Positions 45,050-56,967 of a stretch of DNA of 64,000 nt are shown piece after piece. Where the stretch lies: positions 28,826,551 to 28,890,550 of the forward strand of contig NC_133230.1 of the NCBI RefSeq assembly GCF_040436345.1, read 5' to 3'. The stretch's first letter is position 1. The number at the start of each line of letters is the position of its first letter. Made by a program: the position numbers and the translations under genes. The stretch is from Pagrus major (taxonomy: Eukaryota; Chordata; Actinopteri; Spariformes; Sparidae). The notes beneath the pieces are model-generated. The model was not told the origin of the DNA, ran no database searches, and saw only the letters and a program-made list of their open reading frames with translations.

Positions 45050-46075
45050 GTTGATGAAGGTTCTCAGTCATCCAGGTCATGGTAATTCTGACTAGACTTG
45101 CCTACAATTTAGCAGTTCTAACTAACTGGAGGGGAGTTGCAGGCTTTAAACTCTGTGTGGGAGTGTCCTTACAGAGTCATTAAGGTCACATGTGAACTCT
45201 GAGCTTTAGAGTCGTTAGGCCACTTGTGAGTTGTTGACCCAACCGGCCTTCGTGTGGGATGTTAGGGCTAGGTGAGCCCAGGTGTGAATGGTTGTTAAGC
45301 TGTCTGGGGAGGGAACTCAGTACAGCATTATAGATGGGTGATAAGTAGTGTCGTAGGCCACCTCCTCTGTTCAAAGATGGTGGTTCCAGCTTGACGTAGA
45401 TTTGTTTTACACCTTTTTCAAACCAGTCTTCTCTGGCCAAGATGTTTACATTGTTACCCTCAAAGGAATGATTTTTCTTCTTCAAATGTAATTGGACAGC
45501 AGAGTCTTGGCCTGAGGAGTTGGCCCCAGGGTTGTTTTGTTTCCCCAGTGTACAAATCTGTGCAATCCTGTCTGCATTGAACAGCATAAAACTACATTAC
45601 TCTGCTTATGCCTGGATGTGTTGTCCTTAGGATGGACAAGTTTCTGCCTCAGTGTGTTGCTGAGTTTGAAGTAAACCGGGATATATTTATTGAAGATCCT
45701 CCCGAGTTTCTCAGATATTCCTGTGACATAAGGAATTAAGATGTTAAGTTTATCCATCTCCTCCTCTCTGTCTGTTGTGGATCTTTAAGAGGTTTTAACA
45801 AAGGCCCAGCCACAGGTTTTAAGTGCTCCCCTGATGTGCTTCGGTTCCTTCTCCTTCCTGTCTGTCTTTGTGGGCACGGTCTCAGCCCAATAATTTAGGA
45901 TTCTGATAACACCCAGCTTGTGCTCTAGTGGGTGGTGAGAGTCGAACAGCAAGTATTGATCTGTGTGGGTTTTCTGTAGAAGCCTATTGGATGAGAGGTG
46001 AAACATCTTCAAGAAACTGAAACAAGTCCAGTTGCTTACGATACAGAACTTAGAAATTGCTTGTTCACATGTAAA
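45050..46075 (-). pseudogene. Penelope-like element fragment (RT end and GIY-YIG region)
   Basis: On the minus strand: QYLLFDSHHPLEHKLGVIR (end of the reverse transcriptase region), a KHIRGALKTCG block, IPYVTGISEKLGRIFNKY, then LRQKLVHPKD, a decayed GIY-YIG nuclease region, and VNILAREDWFEKGVKQIYVK with the C-terminus NAVLSSLPRQLNN. This order matches Penelope-like retroelements, whose GIY-YIG nuclease nicks the target. The pieces are in three frames (46081-45785, 45757-45482, 45587-45186). Only the 3' third of the element is present. Confidence 0.75.
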
Positions 46076-46180
46076 TGACACATTTTTACTTTACACTGTA
46101 TGTGAACTAAAACTTGAACATGTAAAAAGAAAATAATGTTGAGTGGATGTTTTTCACAAGTGATTGGCTTTTTTCACATG

Positions 46181-47205
46181 TTGATAAGAATTTCCACATT
46201 TGGAAACATGCCTATCCACCAACCTGACCTACATATTGACTTTCTGCTTTGCTACATAAATTACTCTCTACACTCACCATTGGCACTGCACATTAGCATC
46301 CCACACATTAAATGTAAATCATGAGGTGTTGAATCATCCAATGCAATTGCTTGTTCAATGCAATTCCTATGCCACTGGCTGATGGGCTATGGGAGGCATA
46401 GGCCCAAACAGTGTTGCTGTGTACAGCAAGCTACACAAGTAATAGAAAGACAGTACAAAACATTTCTACAGAATATTGAGTGAATTCTGTGCCCCACTGC
46501 TCAGGTCTGAGCTCTGAGTAAAGCAGCCACTGAGTGCCACTGGCACTTAGACACAGGGAATCGGAAAACAAGTTCAAAGGGATTGTGGAAGCTTTGGTCT
46601 TGACCCAAGAAAACCTGCAAGGGACAAAGTAACACCCTCAGAAAACAGCAGGTTTCGAGTGGAGGCAGTAAACTGGAAGAGGGATGCAGCAAGGTGTGTT
46701 AAAATAGATTCTCAAGCAAAGACAGGGGAAGGACTGCCAAAACTGGCAGAGAGGACCTTTGTTGTAAAGCTGTGTGTGCCACTGGAAGATGTACGTGCTG
46801 AGTTCAGGATTCATAACCAGAGAAAGCAGCTCGTGAAATCGTCTGAAAAGATCATGTACGTAGCATTTTCATCATGCATCATCACATCCAGTGACAGAGA
46901 ACAAGAAAATGTGAGCCACATGCAGTCAACCTAGCATACAAAAGCATATTTGCATGACGGAGACCAGAAAACACTAGTATAAACAAATTATGAAATCAAA
47001 GTCAAAGGGTCAATCAGAGGCAGGTGTACAAAGGCCTCACGAGTTATTTAATGGCAAATAAAGCATGATGAGCACATGTGAGGCATGAAATCCCAACACA
47101 AACACAGACAGTAGCTCTGCACCGGACAATAACTGGTGCCTTTGAGCCAGAAATGCACAGTTAATGACTTCTGCTCCAACAGCACATATTAAAAGACATA
47201 ATAGC
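46181..47205. other. Non-coding stretch, nothing recognised
   Basis: No gene-like frame. 46659-46934 is open for 91 codons but shows no family features. Confidence 0.5.
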
Positions 47206-47210
47206 AGCTG

Positions 47211-47987
47211 TGTCAGGCCTGTACTAGAAGGAGGACTCAGATGCAGAGGTTTCACAGTTCAAGCAGGCTTTTATTCTGAAAATTTCTCTTTTTTACTCTT
47301 AAGGCAGAGTCACAACAGAACCGGCTATAAACCTTACTGTAATCTAGGCTAATCTTAAAACACACACAAGGACAAAACACAAAAAAGGCAAAACCAAACA
47401 CAACTGAAAATCGCTCCAAAAGGGAGGAAAAAGGAAAAGACTGAAACTAATCTACTCTAGCGAGGAATGACTATAAAAAAATTTACCAAATGAAAGCGCT
47501 CCAAAGGAGGAAAAAAGCAGAGGCTATAAAATTAAACTACACTACACGACTGAGCTGTAAAAAATTATGAACAAAAAAATCACTCCAACAGAGGTAGGAC
47601 AAAAAGGCTATGGAATTAAACTTAAACTTCAAAAACTAAGCTGAAAAAACTTACAACAAAAAAATCACTCTTCTTAAGAGGAAACAAGGAATCAAAAGTA
47701 CAAACGTGGAAGCTCTGGACAAGATCAGGACAAGGGCTGTGGTCATGGGGCTGGAGGTACACGCACAAACGAAATACTCTAGCACAGGACAAAGGGAGAT
47801 GTGGACTATAAGACACATGAGGGTAATGGGAAACAGGTGGAAACAATCAGGGATCAGACGTCAGACCGGTGAGACAAGAGGAAGGCCAAGTGACCTGAAA
47901 CGAGAGGAGAGTTACTTTTCAAAATAAAACATGAAATTCACAAGACAAAAAATCCCAAGACGAGACACCCCTCACCGCGGTGTGACA
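47211..47987 (-). mobile_element. Solo LTR with perfect target duplication
   Basis: A 777-bp unit from TGTCAGGCCTGTAC to CGCGGTGTGACA, with TG...CA ends in short inverted agreement (TGTCA/TGACA). It is flanked on both sides by AGCTG (47206-47210 and 47988-47992). No internal retroviral or Gypsy coding, so it is a solo LTR left by LTR-LTR recombination. The minus strand is suggested because TTTTATT-type A-rich signals read that way. Confidence 0.85.
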
Positions 47988-48629
47988 AGCTGACATAAAA
48001 AGACAGAAGCCCATAAAAAACACTCACTTTATGTGAATGCATTTGAAGTGGAAAAGGATCAAACCTGAAGTGATGCATCAAAAATCAAAGATCAGAGATG
48101 AAGGCTTGTTCAAGGTGAAACTTAGGTGTCACCAGGTGTTAACTATTTAGATTGTCGGAACACAATAAAGGCTTTTAAATGTTGGTATCAAAACCTATCT
48201 GGAATGATCCCTGGCTTTAATACATTTTGGCCTAGTCTCCATTTAGACACCGAGAAGAAAATAAAAAGACTCAGGCTAGCTCTGTCCTGGCTTGCCCTGT
48301 AGATTCAGGAGATGATGTTAGCCAAGCTATCGTCAATCATGGACCAGGCTTCTAACCCCCTGCACTGCCTCACGCACATTAGAAGGAGCTCTACCGCAGG
48401 TCCTTCATTCTGATGGCTGCAGTGTTGGGCAGCGTTACTTTTGAAAAGTAACTCATTACATTAAAGCATTACCCACTTGGTACTTTTGCGATACCAAAAC
48501 TGAAAAGCCCTGTTGTGATTACCTGTGCATGTTGCTGCTTATATTGTCCAGAGGATGCACATCTTCTTTTAAATATATTGACTCACGTATTGTATAACCC
48601 ATAATCTGTAACTCTGCTAACAGCAATGA

Positions 48630-49611
48630 CAGATGCAATATCCCGTTCACAGCCTGTCCGCCCTGGAGACCGCCAACCTCCTCGTCCTACACATCTTCAA
48701 GCTCCATGGGATTCCTTTTGACATTGTGTCCGACAGAGGGCCGCAATTCATATCCCAGGTCTGGAAGGCGTTTTGTCGGGCAATCGGGGCTTCAGTCAGC
48801 CTCTCCTCGGGATACCACCCACAATCCAACGGGCAGACGGAGTGGGCTAACCAGGATTTGGAGTCGGCGCTGCGTCTTCGCCCAACATCCCGTCTCCTGG
48901 GCCACTAATCTGCCCTGGGTTGAGTACGCATGCAACACCCTCGTCAGTGCCGCTACAGGTATGTCGCCTTTCATGGCTGCTAATGGCTTCCAGCCCTCCT
49001 TATCCCCCGAGCATGAGGCCGATGTGGCGGTTCCGTCTGTCCGGGACCATATGCAGAGCTGCCGTCGGATTTGGCAGATGGCCCGCTCTGCCCTCTCCTG
49101 TTCGGCTGCGCAGAACTAGCGCCTGGCAGACAGTTCGCCAGCTCCTGCGTATGTCCCGGGTCAGAAGGTGTGGCTTTTCACCAAGGATCTTCCTCTCCAG
49201 ACGGACTCTCGCATATTGGCGCCCAGGTACATTGGTCCTTTTGACATTATTTAAATGATTAATCCTGCGGTGGCCCGGCTCAGACTCCCTGAGGCGTTCA
49301 AAGTGCATCCCTCGTTTCACGTGTCGCTTCTCAAGCCTGTGTCTTCCAGCCCATTGAGCCCTCCGGCCGGTTTGTTCTACCTCCTGGCAGAAAACTCCAG
49401 CGCCTCTTCGCTCCGGCTACATACGTTCCACCTGAGCAGCTCCCAGACGACCTTGCCTGCCTGTTTACCTGCCTGCCTGCTGACCAGCCAGGCTCATTCC
49501 ACTACGTCCCCCTCCACGAACCCTCTGAATTCTAATAAATTCCGTTGCATCTTGACCACTGCCTCCGCTCTCTCTGCATTTGGGTCCAGACAGAAAGACT
49601 CGACATAACAT
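48630..49611 (+). mobile_element. Second Gypsy relic: integrase end plus LTR end
   Basis: Related to the element at 37428. The + strand gives integrase core pieces [20 protein letters not shown] and [20 protein letters not shown], then [11 protein letters not shown] with the glutamate retained. Frameshifts near 48880 and 49120, an in-frame TAG at about 49117, and a stop at 49252 follow. [20 protein letters not shown] is joined straight to LTR-type sequence. The end CTCTGCATTTGGGTCCAGAC...CATAACA matches the family's LTR end. The chromodomain is missing. Only the 3' fifth of an element is present. Confidence 0.85.
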
Positions 49612-52189
49612 ATTGATTCCTTTCTGCTATGGACAGTCCTAGTGCTGGCTCCCCAAAAATCCTTACCATAAGCTCAGGTCATTTGTATTGATCCAGTCCA
49701 AAGTCTTGGGAGTTCAGGCAGATTTTAGGCAAACACATTAAAAGGAGTAACACTTTTTTCAGTTTTCATGTCATTATAAAGTAACATTTAATAGTCCGAT
49801 ATTGTTAGATACTATAAAATATTATTAGATATTATTAGATATTCCTGACAATATGCAAAATTTAGCAGCCTTGGGAAACTAAACACTATGTAATTTACAC
49901 TGAGATTCCTAATACTGTATGATATATTCTAATATTTCTATTCTAATACTTGTGTATCAGTAATTTCATTACTTACACTTTCACTGACTCCAGCTGCTTT
50001 AATCCATTACATGTCCATTGACATGAACACGCTGTTATTATATTGACACTTCAGCTGCTTTCATCTCGTGCTCTTCAAACAGCATAACATTTACACTTCT
50101 TTCAATGCAGTGGCACATTAAGACTGACACTTCAAATGCTTTCAGGTCTGAGATCTTCACCATTTAATGACAACAAACAAAACTTTCTTCAGCTCTTCTA
50201 AATTCCTCCACCTCCACTGTTCATACACGATTTACTCAACTGCTCGATCTCAACTGCTTTCAGTGCTCACGCTTCAGGGGACATGATTTATGATATTTAT
50301 GATATCATTTATGATACTTACTGACGTTTTGTCCAGCAAGATAATTTTCACAGATGAACACCACTGTTACGATTATTGAAGCGTAAAGTAATTTGCCAGA
50401 AGTAAAAAGCTAATGTTGGGCAATAAACAAACTATGCTGACTTGACTTCAACGTAACCAACACTAAGCATCACACCTCACTGTACTATACACACTTCACT
50501 ACAAATGGTAAAGTTAGAATAGTTAGAATGGTTTGCAACTAAGTTAAAGTCCACCTGTAAAGATAGACTAGCGAGTACATGAGTCTCAGTGTTCGGTATA
50601 ATGACATTTAATGTCACTAACAACCTCTGGAGTCTCATTTAGCCACGTGTTAGCAACCACCTTTTTTTGAAGGTGGTTTATAATGCAAACATAGGGTATT
50701 TACTGGCATATTTCATGTCGTAGAACAAAACGTGAAACTCTGTTAAGCCTGTGTTATCCTTCCTAGACTTCTTTTCAGGCATTAACTTAAAAACCCATTC
50801 AAAACCCATTGACTTTGAGACAAAGGAACCAACCAAATACAGAAATGCTAACTTATTTCTGGGTTTTAGGGCTCGGCGTTCTGGCAGATTTAGGCACACT
50901 GGGTAATAACAGCAGCTTTTTTTAAAGGGGGTCTGTGGAACTTATCTGTTGTGAGCAGAGAGTGGCACTGAGACGAAGCATGCGAGAAAGTGCATAAAAT
51001 CATGGAAAATCTGACCCAAGTCCTTCACAAAGAAATCCACAGTCCAGCATTATTAAACAACTTAAACAAGTCATCCGCAGGCCTGTATAGGCAACGGAGA
51101 CACAGGAAAGGGCTCATTTTTCACATCATGTTACAATTCACTCACACATGGTAATACAAAAGTGATTAATACATGTAAATTGCGAGAAATCGTTACATAA
51201 AGCCCATTTAATGTTAATGAAAAATAAAATTTAACATTTATCAGTTTAATATTATTATACACTTGTATTCCCGATAATGCTTACCAATTCCAAACTATAT
51301 ATAATATACACAGGCCCTTAATACTGAGCATTATTTTTCACTTTATGACCTTTTAACCAGTATGAACCCTTCGAGATGTATTGGCATTACTCAGACGGCA
51401 AGTGCATAACCTCTCATTAAAGCTCCTTTTCTTGATCAGAAACACATCATGATGAGTTTTTGAGACAGCATTTCAGACATTATGTACAGTAGCTTGCAGT
51501 GTTAGTCTGTTTAGCTGTCTGTTCCAATGTACTGTTTTTTTCACTCATTATAATGATTGGCCCGTGGCAGCGAGCCACAGTGCAGCTGGGTGAGAGAAAA
51601 TAAGCTGCTTTGAAGTTGCCTCTTTTGAATGGCAACACAGAACGTTGTTGTTGTGCCGTGTTTCAAACCTGGAGCTTGCTTTGAAAGAGTACAAAGAGAT
51701 CTGGCTTATTATGGCCTAGTAGCCTGTCCATACTTTGCCCTTTTTAAAAATGAGGAGTAACTGGAATTGGCAGGATCAGCTTTCACTGAGCGTGAGTATC
51801 AATGTGAATGCTTTGGATCTTCACGATGATCATACTTGTATGATTCATCTGTATTCTATTTGCAATGTGTGTTGATCGCAGTGTTTTATGTTGTCTAATC
51901 TTATCTTGTGCCCAATGTACTTAGCATGTCTAGCTTTAACACAGGTTTGTGGTATATTTTCAGATCCGTGTATTTGAAGGAAAAGAGCAGGTTATTTCAC
52001 AAAGACAGTGGAGTGGGGTGCGGAATGAGGGAAGTGAGGATTCATGGAGGCCCCAGGGGCGGCTCTGAGTGCAGTTTTGCCCCATTTCTAGTGGCCATGT
52101 AGGTTAGTGGGGAAAGGAGTGATGTTAAACCAATGGCGGTGGGCATTAGGCTGCCAGCCTGGGAGGAAGCAGGAGCCCGTCCGTCTGTC

Positions 52190-52550
52190 TATTGTCAGAT
52201 GAAAAGAGATGCTGTCCTGTCACTACTCTCAATCACGTCTCCCTGAGCAAAACAACGCTAATGAAGTGAACCATGGATACAGAGACATAGCCACAGGCTC
52301 CATAACCTCAGAGCTTTTAGAATAGATCCTGGCTCAGTCGTCCAATTTATCTCTTTGTACTTAAAATTCCCAATGAAATTGTGTAAAATCCAAATTAAAT
52401 TAGCAATTCACATTATGGATCCATTTGAAATGATGCTATTAAGTGGCTTGATAGTCTTCATCAGGCAAGACAATTAACATTCTTACCTTAAAGCTCAGTT
52501 GACAATAATGAGATATCATTTATTTGAATTTAAAACAATTAATCAGGCTA
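52190..52550. other. Candidate conserved non-coding segment
   Basis: Repeat-free stretch with AACGCTAATGAAGTGAACCA, AATTAAATTAGCAATTCACA and AACAATTAATCAGG type words (homeodomain/LIM-like), bounded by simpler DNA. A similar texture starts at about 51540. Conservation is only suspected. Confidence 0.3.
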
Positions 52551-52953
52551 CCTGTTAAAGGTACTGTTGTACAATTACCACTAACCTGCTACCACAGGGG
52601 TACTCAAAGTGCCAATTACGGGAGCATTATGTGATTGAGGGCTGCAAATAGGGAAGCCCATGAACTTGTAAGACTTTTGATTAGTCTCACAATGACGTTT
52701 AACATTGAAAATTCCTTAAGCATCAAATTCACCTGTTTGGAGCGAAGGCAGATCAGTTTACCTGTCCCCCGAGATCCAACAGGGTGAGAATTGATCAATT
52801 TTTCCTGAAATCTTCTTGTCCTACCCCCACCTTTCTGATTTTTTTTTTTTTTTTTTTTTTAACTCAACAAGGTTAAGAGTCTAAAGCCACACTTAACAGT
52901 TTGCAATATTTTTTCTCCTTGGATGACAAAATGATTAAATCAGAGTGAATCCT

Positions 52954-53166
52954 TTAAAGTTCCTGTGCTTGTAGTGTAAACACCAACACTCCCCTGGTCC
53001 CTAAGGCTCCAGTCCAAATGCTAGCTGCTGCACAGCTAACTGAGCTAACGAGTTAATGGCAGCTACAGTTAGCAGCATTTAGTGGTTACTCTGGTGATAT
53101 GCTGCCCCCTATTTTTTTTGAGTATGAATTTGACGGGTGGTCAATTCTTACATAATTCACCTTTAA
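52954..53166. mobile_element. TTAA-flanked MITE-like repeat
   Basis: TTAA at 52954-52957 and 53163-53166. Internal blocks GATATGCTGCCCCCTATTTT and CTTACATAATTCACCTTTAA match the elements at 33171 and 44272. No coding. Confidence 0.6.
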
Positions 53167-53444
53167 AATTGTACTGAGTCACATTGGTGCTTCGTGTTCT
53201 TTGTTAACGTCAACATGCTAACCTGTGCTTAAAGACAATGCAAACGTGCTGCTGTTTAGCAAGTATAACAGTTTTATTAACCATCTTTTGCATGATAGCA
53301 TGCTAACATTTGCACTCAACACAAAGTACAGCTGAGGCTGATGGGGATGTCCCTTGTTTGGCAGGAATTTGGTCATTGTGATGTTCAGCAAAAAAAGGAC
53401 CCAAATGCAAAACTCTAAGCAGGCAGGCAAAAGAATAAGCAAGC

Positions 53445-54094
53445 TGTCATGATTTGGCAATTTCGTGTGGATTTTCTGTGATGGTGTGTTTTTTCCTTTT
53501 GCCTGTGTGTTTCAGAGGTGCAGCGGAGGCTGAGAGTGTCTCCCCTGGAGGGCTGGAGTTTCTGACTCACACACCTGCAGCGAATCTGAACAATTCCAGC
53601 TTAAATGTTCTGGGCTATTCGTTACCATATTGTTTTGTCTCTACTACGTGGTAGATCAGACCTTTGAGCTCTTTGAGAATTTTTCTATGCTTGTATTTTT
53701 TCGCCTCCCTACGAACCTAACCCTGTCTTTCCTTGCCTTCCCCAGTGTGGACATCTACCTCGAGCTTCAGCCTTCGCCAGCCACCAGCCTCCAGCCTCCA
53801 GCCTCCAGCCTACGCACCTCTGCCACTTGTCTCAGTCCTCACGCTACTCTCCAAGCCTGTCTACCTGAGTTCCACTCTGTACCTCAGTGGAGAAAGCCAC
53901 AGCTCTACAACCAAGCCAGCAACCCACCTGTCCAGCGCTCAACCGAGCTTGACCTCAAGTAACCCCTCTACTCACGGAGCCTCCCTGTACTCAGCTCCTG
54001 CCAGCGCTTTACCTGCAATACACTGTTTGTTAGTAAAACTCTTTAAACCTTTTCCCACTTTTGGGTACTGCGAAAACACCTACCAACCGTCACA
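53445..54094 (+). mobile_element. Probable solo LTR
   Basis: Starts TGTCATGATTTGGC and ends AACCGTCACA, giving TG...CA. The flanks are CAAGC (53440-53444) and AAAGC (54095-54099), a 4 of 5 match for a target duplication. It contains a CCAGCCTC tandem run near 53775-53810. The 110- and 124-codon frames inside are Ser/Pro/Leu-rich and considered chance. Confidence 0.6.
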
Positions 54095-55347
54095 AAAGCC
54101 TTTTTAACAAAGTTGAATCCAAACAGCAAAAGAGGCAGGCCACTTAAAGCAAGATCAAAAGACTAAACTGAGTACAAACCAGAATGACATGAGGGATACA
54201 GACGACGGAGTGAAAACACAACTGGTAAACAGGTGTGAAAAACTCTTTTTTTTTTTCAGAAGTTTTTTTTTAAAACTTTTAAAAAATTAAATACACTTGG
54301 GAGTGAAGACTAATAGGGGGTAAATATAAAAGGTAGGATAAAACACAAAGACAGGAAGTGCAAAACAGAACATGAGGACAAAACCTACAAATTAAAACAG
54401 GAATCAAATAAATTTAAACAGAAGGCCATGACAGTCATAAACTACAGCATAGTAAGACAAATGTGTTTTTTTACCTGATGATGGCAGAAGAAAAGTCAAG
54501 GTTATCACCAAAATCCTTAGACTTAAAGGATAAATTCACCTAAAAATTCTACTTTAGTCATTATCTACTCACCTGCATGCTGATGGAAAGTCAGGTGAAG
54601 TTTAGTTGATTGATCTGAAAAGATGTTATTTACACCCTTTTTCAAGATGAAATCTTCACTGTAGCAGCTAAAAGCGCTAGCATGCACCCTGTCTGAAATG
54701 GGTGCATTAGCTTTTCCATGCATCAAGGGTGTAATCATAAGGTCTTTTCAAATTAATTTGGGATCTTGGAATACTCCAGACGAGCTATATGGAGCCATTT
54801 TATGTTTTTTTAATCTGTTGTTTTTATGTTTTAAAACAAGTCCCCAGCTAAATGGTCTGTTGACTATAAAACTTCACCCATCTTTCCATCAGCTTCCATC
54901 AAGACTGAATTTTCATTTTTGGGTGAACTTTGCCTTTAATCCTCTGGGGACCTTGAATGACTGAACAAAATGTCATGACAATCCAGCCTCCTTATTGAAA
55001 CATTTCAGTCTGAACCAACCAACTGACAGACCAACACAGAGCTACGCCAGCAGCATGGCTATAGGAAGATATCAGCTGGACAGCCATTTGCTATATTTGT
55101 TTATAAAGCAGTAGTTTCTTCATCCATAATAACCTTCACACTCTATTAATGTTATAGGTCAACTGCAGACATAGGTCAGTTCTGTGTCAATTGTACTGAA
55201 ATCTGAAACTAGCTTCTTCTAGAATCATCATTAGCACACAAGTCAGTGTTTAGTGGACTCACAAGCTTGTGGGTGGCTATCAAAAGCACCTAATTGAGGT
55301 GAAAATGGCCAAAGGACATTAAACTAAAATTAGAATTACTGTATGTA
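54095..55347. other. Non-coding interval
   Basis: No gene-like frame. 54240-54290 is T/A low complexity. A dispersed repeat ending CATTTTTGGGTGAACTTTGCC seems to lie near 54530-54935 (blocks TAAATTCACCTAAAAATTC and its near-inverse at the far end), but was not resolved. Confidence 0.45.
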
Positions 55348-56965
<1,618 letters not shown>

Positions 56966-56967
56966 TA

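Larger units (their letters stand above)
43903..46180. repeat. Decayed tandem repeat with GATTGGCTTTTTTCACAT motif
   Basis: Variants of GATTGGCTTTTTTCACAT followed by (A/G)AATTTCCACATGTGG recur at about 43903, 43957, 44036, 44127, 44240, 44741, 44809, 44922 and 46161, spaced 54 to 113 bp apart apart from the interruptions. CACATGTG-type palindromic words and CATGAAATTTG-type words recur between them. The array is interrupted by a MITE (44272-44668) and a Penelope-like fragment (45050-46075), and must be older than both. Confidence 0.7.
49612..53444. other. Non-coding interval
   Basis: No supported gene. Noted inside: an AACCACCTTTTTTTGAAGGTGGTT hairpin-like word near 50655, the candidate conserved segment 52190-52550, a 22-T run at 52839-52860, and a MITE at 52954-53166. 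Confidence 0.5.

Noticed and set aside
45186..46081. A host GIY-YIG nuclease gene
   Set aside because: The frames are broken in three places and follow the Penelope-like domain order, so a retroelement fragment is the better explanation.
53630..54107. Two overlapping 110-124 codon frames
   Set aside because: They lie inside the probable solo LTR and are low-complexity Ser/Pro/Leu from CCAGCCTC repeats.
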